Under the pieces are notes generated by a model, which worked only from the letters and a program-made list of their open reading frames with translations, did no database searches and was not told the DNA's origin. Both the position numbers and the translations under genes were made by a program. From NCBI RefSeq assembly GCF_014596745.1, contig NZ_JABTCF010000004.1, positions 1-64,000 on the forward strand: a stretch of DNA of 64,000 nucleotides, in the 5' to 3' direction. Each line of letters begins with the position of its first letter. Positions within the stretch are counted from its first letter, which is position 1. Origin of the DNA: Maribacter aquimaris. GTDB lineage: Bacteria; Bacteroidota; Bacteroidia; Flavobacteriales; Flavobacteriaceae. This document shows, one piece after another, positions 54,649 to 63,515 of this stretch.

Positions 54649-55677
54649 TTAGATACCTATTGAACCTGATTTAATGGCTATATCAACGCCACGTTTGAGA
54701 TACCTGATTGTTTTTAATGCCAGCTGCACCTTGTTTGTTGGAATACTATGTAAAGGCACACCGGCTTTTCCTAAAATTTTGAAGGCGACAGCTCTTTCAC
54801 TTGTTGGTAATCCCAGTAAGGTTGTGAAATAGATCTTGGGGTTTCTGATGAAATCCTTTTTGGACGTATAGGATTCAGCGTAATTACGCTTATAACCAAA
54901 AGTGGCATCAAAAGTCTTTTCGGCTTTCCCAAAAAAGGCATCCCTATTAAATCCACGCTTTACTTTTTTACCATTCATCATTACATCGGAGGCTTTGTAT
55001 TTACTTCCTGGGGAAAGACTGACCGAGTTGGTCATATCCTTCCGGCTTACGATAATATGAATATGGCTTTGGTTACCCGCCTTCTGCATTCCCTGCACTA
55101 TCCGTTTTCCATTTTGCTGATGTGGGGCTTGGGCTTCCAACTTCGCTATTTTTGATTTCAACTTCTTACTATTGCCATCCATTTGTCCCTGTTCAATCTT
55201 TCTTACTTCACTTTTTAGTTGTAAAATCTTAGTGGCAAAAGGTTGATTTTCCCGCACTTGTTTGTCTGTTCCCTTGAAGGTTCTTTGATGTTCTATTTTT
55301 GCAAAATATTTGATGTCGTCCACGGTTATAGTCCTACCATTTATCTCGCGGTTAAAAGATGCGGCATAGTCCTTCATTAGCTCCCGGGTATATTGTTTTA
55401 AATCTTTAGTGTTATTCTGTAATTGTCGTAATTCATATTTACTTGGATTAACGGTTATGGAATAAAATTTAGGTTCTTTCTTTTTTAGTTTTGTTGTGTT
55501 CGCATCAATTTCCTTGACTACTTCATGGGCAGGGATTTCTTCTTCATACTGATTGAAAAAGTGTTCCATATGTTCCTGTTCCAATCCTTGGTTTTCTTTC
55601 TCCAGATATTCCACAAAATCAGCTGAGCTCCGTGAATAATCACCTCCTAATTTTTGTGCCGTTACAGTTATATACAT
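54649..55677 (-). CDS. MobB-type relaxase
   Basis: A 342-residue relaxase that should nick oriT. It begins MYITVTAQKLGGDYSRSSAD, with the DUF5712/MobB look of Bacteroidetes elements. The histidine triad region reads QSHIHIIVSRKDMTN (near residue 205), the HxHxxx metal-binding motif. YSITVNPSKYELRQL near residue 95 and a long coiled, Lys-rich mid-region follow the same family. The 11-nt gap to the upstream accessory gene and 1-nt gap to the coupling protein gene show a mob operon. Confidence 0.85.
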   Translation of the reverse strand: MYITVTAQKLGGDYSRSSADFVEYLEKENQGLEQEHMEHFFNQYEEEIPAHEVVKEIDANTTKLKKKEPKFYSITVNPSKYELRQLQNNTKDLKQYTRELMKDYAASFNREINGRTITVDDIKYFAKIEHQRTFKGTDKQVRENQPFATKILQLKSEVRKIEQGQMDGNSKKLKSKIAKLEAQAPHQQNGKRIVQGMQKAGNQSHIHIIVSRKDMTNSVSLSPGSKYKASDVMMNGKKVKRGFNRDAFFGKAEKTFDATFGYKRNYAESYTSKKDFIRNPKIYFTTLLGLPTSERAVAFKILGKAGVPLHSIPTNKVQLALKTIRYLKRGVDIAIKSGSIGI

Positions 55678-55688
55678 TGCTGCTGTTT

Positions 55689-56087
55689 TTATGATTCATC
55701 ATCATTTTCCAATCGTTCAACAAATTTGGTTTTGGGTTTTTCCTTTGGAATTTCCTTTTCCAAAATCAAAGTTTTCTTAGAAGGCTCCGCTTGTTCAAAA
55801 AGGGATTGCATCATTGCGACCGTAGGCTTGGTCTGGTTTTTTTCAATGTCCTTCATAATAGCGATCACTCCATTGATACGCTTTTTGATCAATGATTCCA
55901 AAGTCTGCATTTTCGGGCCTATTGATTCATGGGGAGAAATACCATTATCCTCAAAAAAGTCAATCATCAATAGCAAGGTCATCGACTTGGATCTCGACAT
56001 TCCCTTACACAATCTCTTGAACTTTTGGGCCACGGAAGTTTTGATACTTATGCTTTCAAACCGTTCATTTTCATATCCTTTATCCAT
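55689..56087 (-). CDS. Relaxase accessory protein (MobA/BfmA-like)
   Basis: A 132-residue DNA-binding accessory protein. SISIKTSVAQKFKRLCKGMS is a ribbon-helix-helix-like start, followed by SKSMTLLLMIDFFEDNGIS and a helical tail. This matches BfmA/BtgA-type proteins that precede the relaxase gene. I start at ATG 56087 (MDKGYENERF). An upstream start at 56192 would add 35 poorly conserved residues. It helps the relaxase at oriT. Confidence 0.75.
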   Translation of the reverse strand: MDKGYENERFESISIKTSVAQKFKRLCKGMSRSKSMTLLLMIDFFEDNGISPHESIGPKMQTLESLIKKRINGVIAIMKDIEKNQTKPTVAMMQSLFEQAEPSKKTLILEKEIPKEKPKTKFVERLENDDES

Positions 56088-56192
56088 CTTTTTCCTTGAA
56101 ATAGTTACTGATTTTATTGGGCTGCGATGGTTTTTCCGTGAAAAACAAGCGTCTAAATCGAGTTTCACCAAATAATAAACCATTTTAACCAA

Positions 56193-56310
56193 TTGATATT
56201 TAATGATTTACACAGAAAATAAATACCGAAACCTCGCGCCAGCGGGTTACCCTCTTGCTATTCCTTTTCGTTCGCCAAAAGCGAACAAAAACGAAATACC
56301 ATTACATTGA
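56193..56310. other. Candidate origin of transfer (oriT)
   Basis: The 292 bp between the mob operon and radC hold no credible gene. They contain a GC-richer core GCGCCAGCGGGTTACCCTCT (56236-56255) next to an inverted repeat TTCGTTCGC-N-GCGAAC with AAACGAA (56267-56297). Position just upstream of the relaxase accessory gene fits oriT in such elements. The nick site is not established. Confidence 0.35.
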
Positions 56311-56484
56311 AAAAATGTACTTGCTTTTTGAATGTCTGAAAAGTGAAATCATTTTTTTAGGACAAGGAAAAGGCGCCTTTAGAAGTATCTATAACAAATA
56401 CCCGAATTCTTTACGAATTATTGAATACCATAAAAAAGACCCTTGAAAATCAAAGGTCCAAATCGTCTTAAAAAAAGTTTGTAA

Positions 56485-56934
56485 TCACAATATACCATCA
56501 TCGGTAAAGCTAAAATAGTTTCCGTTTGGTGCTAGGATTATATGGTCCAAAAGTTTAATGTCAAAATAGTCCGCTGCCTTTTTGATTTTCTTGGTAAGTG
56601 ATATGTCTTGTTCACTCGGTTTCATTTTTCCGCTCGGGTGATTGTGGGATAAAATAATGCCTACGGATAAGGATTTCAGTACTACGGCGAACAGAATTCT
56701 AAGATCCACCAAAGTTCCCGTTAGTCCGCCTTGGGAGATTTGATAGATTCCTTTTACCTTGTTGCTATTATTAAGCAAGAGCACCTTAAAACACTCTTGG
56801 AGCTCGATCGTATTTTTGTCCCAATCATCAAAGATCAAACCTGCCGCAGCTTTTGAAGAATTGATGGTATGGGATTTCTTGGTTCCGATATTATCTTGAT
56901 AACTAACTTTTATTTCTCTAACTTGTGTTCTCAT
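56485..56934 (-). CDS. radC: RadC-like JAB-domain protein
   Basis: A 149-residue JAB/MPN (RadC) protein. The JAMM metal motif is SHNHPSGKMKPSEQD, followed by IKKAADYFDIKLLDHIILAP. It lacks the N-terminal HhH part of full RadC, as usual for mobile-element copies. RadC-like proteins often travel with ICEs and may assist single-strand DNA recombination; the molecular activity is not settled. It lies upstream of the mob genes and downstream of ssb, all on the minus strand. Confidence 0.85.
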   Translation of the reverse strand: MRTQVREIKVSYQDNIGTKKSHTINSSKAAAGLIFDDWDKNTIELQECFKVLLLNNSNKVKGIYQISQGGLTGTLVDLRILFAVVLKSLSVGIILSHNHPSGKMKPSEQDISLTKKIKKAADYFDIKLLDHIILAPNGNYFSFTDDGIL

Positions 56935-56970
56935 TGTAAACGTCTTTTATAGGATTTTTAATAATGAAAA

Positions 56971-57002
56971 AGAGGGCGCTACTTCTCACGGGAACGCCCT
57001 CT
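56971..57002 (-). terminator. Minus-strand terminator after ssb
   Basis: AGAGGGCG (56971-56978) pairs with CGCCCTCT (56995-57002). Reading the minus strand, a T-run follows. It lies 10 nt after the ssb stop, so ssb and radC have separate transcripts or partial read-through. Confidence 0.8.
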
Positions 57003-57011
57003 TTAATTTTG

Positions 57012-57353
57012 TTACTCACTTTTGGCTCCAATCAACAGAATTTCTTCCGCCACTACCTCGGTTACATATCTTTGATTGCCATCTTCGGTTTCATAGCTTC
57101 GAGTTTTTAGTTTTCCCCTGATTCCGATTTCCCTGCCTTTTGCAACAAACTTTTCTATGATCTCAGCGGTCTTGCCCCATGCGACAACAGTATGCCAGTT
57201 TGTTTCCGTCTGTTTTTCCCCCTTGGCATTTTTATAATTTTCATTTGTGGCCAATGAAAGGCGCGCTACCTTTTTACCACTTTCAAGGTTTGTAATTGTT
57301 GGTTCCTGTCCAACATTCCCAATTAACTGTACATGATTTTTTAGAGTACTCAT
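57012..57353 (-). CDS. ssb: Single-stranded DNA-binding protein
   Basis: A 113-residue OB-fold SSB. MSTLKNHVQLIGNVGQEPTI is the standard N-terminus, then ETNWHTVVAWGKTAEIIEKF and GREIGIRGKLKTRSYETEDG. It lacks the long acidic C-terminal tail (DDDIPF) of chromosomal SSB, which is common in mobile-element versions. It coats the transferred strand. A tiny gene lies 24 nt upstream on the same strand. Confidence 0.9.
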   Translation of the reverse strand: MSTLKNHVQLIGNVGQEPTITNLESGKKVARLSLATNENYKNAKGEKQTETNWHTVVAWGKTAEIIEKFVAKGREIGIRGKLKTRSYETEDGNQRYVTEVVAEEILLIGAKSE

Positions 57354-57377
57354 ACTAAAAGATTTAAAGATTAATAT

Positions 57378-57506
57378 TTATTTGAAAATTGATTTACTTA
57401 TTATATCCAGAGCGTTTTCCTTTTGTTGTTTTTTTAACTTTTGTTCCACTTCCTTTTTGATGATTTTGTAAGATTTCATAAGATTCATTTTAGATTTACT
57501 TCCCAT
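57378..57506 (-). CDS. Small basic protein upstream of ssb (42 aa)
   Basis: MGSKSKMNLMKSYKIIKKEV continues as a Lys-rich helix to 42 residues and ends 24 nt before ssb. The sequence is a plausible single helix of basic character. No homologue comes to mind. It may be a real small gene in the ssb unit or a chance frame. Confidence 0.4.
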   Translation of the reverse strand: MGSKSKMNLMKSYKIIKKEVEQKLKKQQKENALDIISKSIFK

Positions 57507-57547
57507 AGTGCCTTCGCTGTTACCTTTTTTTGTTGCTTAGGGCCTTT

Positions 57548-57617
57548 CAATATTCAACCTGGGTAAAGCGTATAAAAAGCACAGCGGCTTTATGCCGCTG
57601 TCCAAGATTGAATGTTG
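57548..57617 (+). other. Nested hairpin element
   Basis: ACAGCGGC (57581-57588) pairs with GCCGCTGT (57594-57601). It is enclosed by CAATATTCAA (57548-57557) pairing with TTGAATGTTG (57608-57617) through one G-T wobble. The 57507-58511 stretch has no intact gene, only this element and an insertion-sequence remnant. Confidence 0.45.
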
Positions 57618-57989
57618 TTATTTTGCCGTCAAAAAAAGGTGATGGTGGAGGTTCGGGAGTCAGTCTAAACCCTTTGGGAAATATGCAATCATAGGAAGTG
57701 GGACAAAATGGAATACAATTTTTTCTTTGAAGCGGACTTGATTCACACTTTTTACTTTGGAATGAAGTGATTCTTCCCAGAGTATCGGGAAGGGCTAACG
57801 GAATGAAAAGTCAAAAGTGGGGGATTGTGTCCAAGACCTTTGAAGTGAAGCTCTTTACCCGGAATGGAGCTTTTTACGAAATGAAGGGCAATGTGCTGAG
57901 TGGATTACTAATGCTATTCCTATTTGAATTGAAAATTAACTTTAAAGGACTATTATTCCCCAGTATTTATGCTCCTCCCATAATTAAGT

Positions 57990-58300
57990 AACGGTCATAA
58001 CTAGAGAATTCGGTCCAATTTCATTCTTTTTGGTGTATTGAAAAATGTCCCCAACGAGGTGTGCTTCCTTAAGCATTATAATCCACTATCCAAAAATCAA
58101 ACTTCCCATGCATCCACTAGAGAAAAGAACCAGATGACACTGAGACATTCACTCCTGAACGAACCGTTGAAGCTTTCGACAAAAGGATCATCGGCAGGTT
58201 TTCAAGGTCTTGATAAATTCATTTCGACATTGTTCTCATAGGTTCATTTGTTCGATGTTTTGCTAATAAACTCGCTCCCATTATCCACCTTTGTACATTA
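57990..58300 (-). pseudogene. IS3-family transposase remnant
   Basis: Translating the minus strand gives broken pieces of an IS3 (OrfB) DDE transposase: VDNGSEFISK (about 58255-58285), PFVESFNGSFRSECLSV and WFFSLVDAW (about 58100-58190), and KHTSLGTFFNTPKRM (about 58030-58075). They lie in different frames with stops between. The order matches the end of the catalytic domain (the D, E residues and R-x-H-SLG-TP tail). Only the 3' part of the gene is left. It marks an old insertion beside the ICE's mob arm. Confidence 0.8.
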
Positions 58301-58511
58301 AGACAACATTAGACTTTCAACAAAAAAGTGGACCATAAGATCAGCCAACATGTTCTTTTCTAAATATCAAATTAAATGTAGTAAGTCCATATCATTACAT
58401 AAATAATGTACTTAAAATTAAACATTTATTCACCCTGAATTCTCTATCTTTAATCTGTCCATAATAACCAGAAGACGTCAATAATTCTATACTCAACAAA
58501 TTAGACTTTTA

Positions 58512-59759
58512 ATGAAATTTTTTTATGTAACATTATTGATACTGTCAAACTTTTTTTTATCCGCTCAAGAGCTTATCAAATTTCAAGTTGAAACGGGCAA
58601 ATATGACCGTATGGATTGCCCTATAACAGTACGTATTTCACAAGAGTCAATTCTTAAAGGCAACTACAATCTACAGGTAATTGAACATGGAAGTGATGAT
58701 AAAACCCCCTTGGCTGCTCAACTTGATAAAAAAGAAGGTAAGTTATATTTTGTTTTAAAGGGTTTTACTCCGAAAAATACCACTAGAAAATTTTCATTAG
58801 TCCATAGCAAAATAGAATTTAATTTTCCTAAAGTTGATATGTTAAGTAGTGAAGGATCATTACAATTATCCTATAAAAACCATCCCATTTTGAACTATCA
58901 ATATGATCTTGTTTATCCTCCAAAGGGCATAGATTCAGTATATAAAAAATCAGGATATATACACCCATTATGGACACCAGGTGGAGAAGTTTTGACTAGA
59001 ATACAACCATCCGATCACTTACACCACTACGGAGTATGGGGGCCATGGACAAAAACGAAAATCGATAATCGTAATGTAGATTTTTGGAATTTAGGAAAGG
59101 GAGAAGGGACCGTGTTATTTAAAAAATTCATCTCTAAAAAAGTAGGTAGTGTTTTTTCCGAATTCACCACCCTACAAGAACATATAGATTTTGGTGCCAA
59201 AAAAGAAAACAGAGTAGCGATTAACGAACACCTTGAAATAAGAGCTTGGAATTTAGGTGACAACAAACCTTGGTTAATTGATTATTCCTCCGAAATCAAT
59301 AGCCCCCTTAAAGAGGGTATTCTTTTTGATACATATCATTATGGTGGAGGAATAGCGTTTAGAGCAACAGAATTATGGCAAAAAAACAATATTTCAATAC
59401 TAACTTCAGAAAATAAAAACCGAGCCAATGCAGATGGAAGCTCTGCAAAATGGGTCATTATTGAGGGAACAACCCATACAAAATCTGGTAAAGGCGGTAT
59501 ATTGTTTATGAGTCATAAAGAAAATAAACATTTTCCGGAACCCATGCGTCTTTGGCCTTCTGATGTTAATGGAGGTAAAGGTGATTTACTTTTCGAATTT
59601 TGTCCCATCCGTAATCAATCATGGAAACTTGATAGCCATAAAAACTACGAATTAAAGTACAGAATGCTTGTTTATGAAGGCATTATAAATGCAGAGCAAG
59701 CAGAAATAGCATGGCAAGGTTTTGCCAATCCTCCAACAGTTTTTATAGAAACCAAGTGA
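58512..59759 (+). CDS. DUF6807 (PmoA-like) family protein
   Basis: An exported protein of 415 residues. MKFFYVTLLILSNFFLSAQE is a signal peptide. The family region reads HPLWTPGGEVLTRIQPSDHL then HHYGVWGPWTKT, and later LFDTYHYGGGIAFRAT and HFPEPMRLWPSDVNGGKGDL. DUF6807 proteins sit in polysaccharide- and sugar-related loci; the activity is unknown. It is divided from the minus-strand DUF4861 gene by 16 bp, the two genes being convergent. Confidence 0.85.
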   Translation: MKFFYVTLLILSNFFLSAQELIKFQVETGKYDRMDCPITVRISQESILKGNYNLQVIEHGSDDKTPLAAQLDKKEGKLYFVLKGFTPKNTTRKFSLVHSKIEFNFPKVDMLSSEGSLQLSYKNHPILNYQYDLVYPPKGIDSVYKKSGYIHPLWTPGGEVLTRIQPSDHLHHYGVWGPWTKTKIDNRNVDFWNLGKGEGTVLFKKFISKKVGSVFSEFTTLQEHIDFGAKKENRVAINEHLEIRAWNLGDNKPWLIDYSSEINSPLKEGILFDTYHYGGGIAFRATELWQKNNISILTSENKNRANADGSSAKWVIIEGTTHTKSGKGGILFMSHKENKHFPEPMRLWPSDVNGGKGDLLFEFCPIRNQSWKLDSHKNYELKYRMLVYEGIINAEQAEIAWQGFANPPTVFIETK

Positions 59760-59775
59760 TATACTCAAGCTTGAT

Positions 59776-60645
59776 TCAATTGAATTTTGATTCTTTCTCA
59801 ACATACTTTACAAACCTTTCAAAATTATTGACATCGCCTTCTTTTCCATTGGCTGAAGTTATCCAGCTTTCAATTCGTTTAGTAGGTTTGGAAATAAGTA
59901 AGTATTCATCTTCTTTCTCGATTTTTTTAATGAAATTATTAGGATTGAACATTATTGCCGCTCCTATCTCTATTTTTTCCAAGGCCACATCCTCGGGATG
60001 TAAACCCCACGTAATGAAATAATTAAATTCTTTTTTTACTTTTTGATTTGGATGATGATTAATTCCGGTTACGAATTGCACCGGTTCCGATGTAAGGGCA
60101 AAAGCCTCTACCTTGGCTTTTCTAACCCCCGAAAAAACGGTAACCCTGACCAACACATCTACCTTGGTGTTTTTATAGGGCACCCCTTCCGAAAACATTT
60201 CCATATAAGAGGTAGTTCCTTCCTTTACCACTCGTGCAGACCTTTTACTTACGGGGTTTAATGGTACTACTTTTTCTCCATCCCATAAACGTACACCCCC
60301 AAGTCCAACCGTATTTCCTGCTTTATAATAATCCGCTCCCCATCCATTTTTTTGTTGTTCCGCGTTTGGGTACCATTTCGCTTTACCCAACTCTAATCCC
60401 TTATTCGTTTTAGAGTAAATATCAATAGCGGCCAACTTATTGAAATAAATTCTAAAACCCAACCACTCATTTTCAATGGCAGGTCCATGATGCCCTAACT
60501 CATTAAATAAATCACCTTCATTGGAGTTTACTTCATTAAGAAGTTTGGTACTATCCTTTTTAAAAAACAGACTTACATCGGTATTGTTTTGTGCACAAAT
60601 ATTGAAATTGATACATATGGCGATTATTACTATTATTAGACGCAT
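59776..60645 (-). CDS. DUF4861 family protein
   Basis: An exported protein of 289 residues. Its signal peptide is MRLIIVIIAICINFNICAQN. Landmarks of DUF4861 are ELGHHGPAIENEWLGFRIYF, DIYSKTNKGLELGKAKWY and VGLGGVRLWDGEKVVPL. Members occur next to unsaturated-glucuronyl and rhamnogalacturonan enzymes. The expected role is binding or hydrolysis of pectin- or ulvan-like oligosaccharides; not proven. It lies 75 bp after the GH88/GH105-like gene on the minus strand. Confidence 0.85.
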   Translation of the reverse strand: MRLIIVIIAICINFNICAQNNTDVSLFFKKDSTKLLNEVNSNEGDLFNELGHHGPAIENEWLGFRIYFNKLAAIDIYSKTNKGLELGKAKWYPNAEQQKNGWGADYYKAGNTVGLGGVRLWDGEKVVPLNPVSKRSARVVKEGTTSYMEMFSEGVPYKNTKVDVLVRVTVFSGVRKAKVEAFALTSEPVQFVTGINHHPNQKVKKEFNYFITWGLHPEDVALEKIEIGAAIMFNPNNFIKKIEKEDEYLLISKPTKRIESWITSANGKEGDVNNFERFVKYVEKESKFN

Positions 60646-60720
60646 ATTTATTGAATTGTTTTTATATTCTTTTTATTATACAAGGAACTATCTGAATACA
60701 TAGGCCCCTCTAATTCACCG

Positions 60721-62214
60721 TTATTGTCTAAAGGCGTATAATTGAGCCATCATGCCCATTCCCATTTGGGCAATTACCCGATAGTCACTTTGCTGTAATC
60801 CGATTCCGCCCCTGTTATCCTGGGCCGCTCCCTTGAGGAAGCCATCTGGCGTAATGTAGTTCTGCAAGCCTTTCCAGCATTTTTCGACAGCTTTATTATA
60901 TGATGGGTTCAAAATACCGTTTTCCACTCCTGTAGCGATTGCTGCCGAAATGCCCGCAGAACCTGAGGTATCGGGAGCCACATCTTGATCCATGAAGCAA
61001 TTCCATAGACCATCCTTTTGTTGCATCGATATTGTTATATCAACCCCTTCCCTAAATTTCCCTATAATTTCTTCATCCATGAACTCTTCCTTCAATTCAG
61101 AAATCGTCCTAACAAAGCCCAGTAAGAACCAAGCAGCACCTCGTGCCCAATTCCGAAACGTTTTTTCCCGCTCATTATAGCGCAAATAAAAATTACCGCC
61201 GTCAATCAAAACCAACCTATGACGGAGTTGGTCCATTGCTTTGTGCATTAAATCTTTTCGTTTCCATAACCTCCCAACAACTGCCATCGGGTAGGCCACT
61301 GTATAACAACCCTCTGCAGTCCGAGTCATACCATCGGTAACCATCCCGTTTTCCTTGGTATATGTGTCCCAAGCCTTGACTACCGTCTTTAAAATCGGAT
61401 GGTTCGAATCTATCCGCGCTAACGTTGCAAAAGGAATAGTTGATTCAATTCCGTCCATCTGATTCAATTTGGGAATACTCCGCGCATTTTCATAAATCAG
61501 GTTTTTATTTTCATCGAAAAACAATTTCAAATGCTTTTTGATGACTTCCAATGCATTTTTCTCCCCCTTTTGCGAATATAGCTGCCACAGACCATCAAGG
61601 ACGGTTCCTTCACGCCAGCCAAACGCCTGAATGGAGTTGACCGACATGAAACGGTCCAAGAAATCCTGAACGGAACCATGCGCCTCTGTAGTAGCAAGAA
61701 GGTGTGGACAAAAAGAGCCATTATCCATATCCCTTGATTGCTGATTAAAAATCCAGAATGGTTCGGAGGCCTCCAATAAAAGCTCCAGACCATGTTCATT
61801 GATGGATCTTACATGTTTTTTATCAATTTCCAGTTCGTAGGGAACCAGTACGGAAGAACCCCTTATATCAATTATTCCCAAGGCAGTATTCTTACCAACT
61901 ATTTTAACATGTACCAATTTTTTATCCCAAGTTTCTTGTGCTGTTGAAATTCGTAAAAAGAGGTTTGCTTCGGGAAGATCTTTTTCTGGCTTTAAAACGA
62001 TTGAATCATTAGGCCTTATGCCAGTTGCCGACCATCCAAAGGCTACTCTTTTTCCTTGAGGAATATTGATAGGATTTGAAGAAATAATTCTTAAGTTAAT
62101 ATGTTGGGTTCCTTTATAGTTGCCATTCGAAAACAAATTGCATGCAGTTGAGGTCCAAAGGCCAAGCCCAACACCTACTGTAGGTAGTGTTTCTAAAAAT
62201 GTTCTTCGCTTCAT
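60721..62214 (-). CDS. GH88/GH105-like unsaturated glucuronyl/rhamnogalacturonyl hydrolase
   Basis: A 497-residue exported hydrolase. The start MKRRTFLETLPTVGVGLGLW carries a Tat-like RR and a lipobox-like TSTAC. A beta-rich N-terminal domain (DUF4995-like) spans to about residue 160. The C-terminal (alpha/alpha)6 barrel has NWARGAAWFLLGFVRT, LWNCFMDQDVAPDTSGSAGI and DGFLKGAAQDN, the pattern of unsaturated-glucuronyl/rhamnogalacturonyl hydrolases. It would cleave products of pectin- or ulvan-type lyases. Substrate is inferred from the neighbours. Confidence 0.85.
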   Translation of the reverse strand: MKRRTFLETLPTVGVGLGLWTSTACNLFSNGNYKGTQHINLRIISSNPINIPQGKRVAFGWSATGIRPNDSIVLKPEKDLPEANLFLRISTAQETWDKKLVHVKIVGKNTALGIIDIRGSSVLVPYELEIDKKHVRSINEHGLELLLEASEPFWIFNQQSRDMDNGSFCPHLLATTEAHGSVQDFLDRFMSVNSIQAFGWREGTVLDGLWQLYSQKGEKNALEVIKKHLKLFFDENKNLIYENARSIPKLNQMDGIESTIPFATLARIDSNHPILKTVVKAWDTYTKENGMVTDGMTRTAEGCYTVAYPMAVVGRLWKRKDLMHKAMDQLRHRLVLIDGGNFYLRYNEREKTFRNWARGAAWFLLGFVRTISELKEEFMDEEIIGKFREGVDITISMQQKDGLWNCFMDQDVAPDTSGSAGISAAIATGVENGILNPSYNKAVEKCWKGLQNYITPDGFLKGAAQDNRGGIGLQQSDYRVIAQMGMGMMAQLYAFRQ

Positions 62215-62289
62215 ATTTGAATAGTTTTGTTTAATCGGTTTTCTTTAAAAAACAATGTGATGGTTTTAATAAATATCACAGTGGAGGAC

Positions 62290-63102
62290 CTAACTTTTTT
62301 TTGCTATTCTTCTTAAAAAGCGAGCAGTTTTTTTGGACATTTCATCTGGTTTATATCTTATTTTCTTTGGTGATTTTCCAAACAACTCTTTAAACCAAAC
62401 ACTTCCAGCAAGGTAGCAGCCGTTTATATTGGCATGATACCGATCATTCAAACTCCAAAGATCAAGACCTTTCCTTTTCTTGAAAGAACGATTAAAGGCA
62501 TCACCTGAATGCAAAATGACTGAATTATATCTTAGGGAAAGGGTTATATAATTCTTTTTCAACCTTTCGTACATTTGATTCGATGTAATCCCAAACCCAT
62601 CCAAACGGGGACAATCCGGTGCGTATGCCCAGGTTTCATGAATATAAATTTTGGCCTGCGGTGCATATTTACTTACATAATCCCTGATTTTATCAGCATA
62701 AGGCTGAAATGATTCGGTTTTAAAGCTAAGAGTACTTACCTGTTGAATGGTAACTATATCCCAATCATCAGTTAACAGCCATTCTTTTAATGACTTACCA
62801 CTGTACGGTTTAATTGTGGAATCCAGTTCACTTTGCTCTATAAGTTCTGCATGTTTTTCCAAATTGCATCCTCCAATATTGGCTTTGCCAATAATAATTT
62901 CGCACCCCTTCACCGATTCGGAAATTTGTTTCAAATATTTGCTGGCATTATCCGCAAAGCTATTACCTATGGTTAAAATGCGAATTGTATCCGATGCCTT
63001 ATTATGTATACTGTTGGTAAACGCTTTCGCCGGAAGCGTAAAAAGTAGAATTAATAGTAAACCATAAAAATTGATTGTTAGTTTTTTCATAAAATAGTTC
63101 AT
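62290..63102 (-). CDS. DUF4886 (SGNH-like) family protein
   Basis: An exported protein of 270 residues with signal peptide MKKLTINFYGLLLILLFTLP (an inner ATG at 63090 is an alternative start). The first block, RILTIGNSFADNASKYL, is the GxSF serine motif of DUF4886. The catalytic His region is near the end (RYHANINGCYLAGSVW). The family is related to SGNH esterases and occurs in glycan-use loci. Possible carbohydrate esterase; not tested. It lies 75 bp before the GH88/GH105-like gene. Confidence 0.82.
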   Translation of the reverse strand: MNYFMKKLTINFYGLLLILLFTLPAKAFTNSIHNKASDTIRILTIGNSFADNASKYLKQISESVKGCEIIIGKANIGGCNLEKHAELIEQSELDSTIKPYSGKSLKEWLLTDDWDIVTIQQVSTLSFKTESFQPYADKIRDYVSKYAPQAKIYIHETWAYAPDCPRLDGFGITSNQMYERLKKNYITLSLRYNSVILHSGDAFNRSFKKRKGLDLWSLNDRYHANINGCYLAGSVWFKELFGKSPKKIRYKPDEMSKKTARFLRRIAKKS

Positions 63103-63110
63103 TTAAATTT

Positions 63111-63511
63111 TTATTCAATTAATATTACAACTCCGATACTATCAGGTAACAAGATGGATGCCCCCGTGGTGTTCCTTTTATATAGGTCGAAGACTACATT
63201 AACAGGGGGGGGGTGGCATCTAAGTTTTTAAGTTTCGGTTTTCGGTAACGTATCGTAGCCCCTGGATTCCGGCCTATCTTATTGGGGGAGGCTAATTCCT
63301 CCCAAAAATGGATTATGAGGGAATCTCTTTGGCTTTGTTTGGCCCTAATTTGTACGGTACCAAAAAAAGCATTTCCAAAATCAATAAAGTAATTACCTTC
63401 ATTTATTTCAACAATGTTTTTAGGCTGAAAAAAAGAGTTTTTTAAATCTGGCTTTTCTGCCTTGTCCTGCCCTTTACTATTTGCAACATTAAATAGAAGG
63501 GTGTTTTTCAT
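63111..63511 (-). pseudogene. Alpha-L-rhamnosidase-like gene fragment with poly-C frameshift
   Basis: The minus-strand frame from ATG 63511 encodes about 106 residues resembling the N-terminal part of large glycoside hydrolases (YFIDFGNAFFGTVQIRAK, HFWEELASPNKIGRNPGATI). It then meets a run of nine C (63205-63213 on the plus strand as G) and a stop. With one extra base in the run, the frame continues through VFDLYKRNTTGASILLP and DSIGVVILIE to a stop at 63111. The catalytic part is absent. I read it as a broken, truncated gene. Confidence 0.6.
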
Positions 63512-63515
63512 TATA

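Noticed and set aside
56255-56446. 63-codon plus-strand frame near the mob operon
   Set aside because: It spans the hairpin and shows no protein-like features; better explained as the oriT region.
57767-58241. Two plus-strand frames of 67-74 codons
   Set aside because: The second covers the IS3 transposase remnant read on the wrong strand; the first has no recognisable features.
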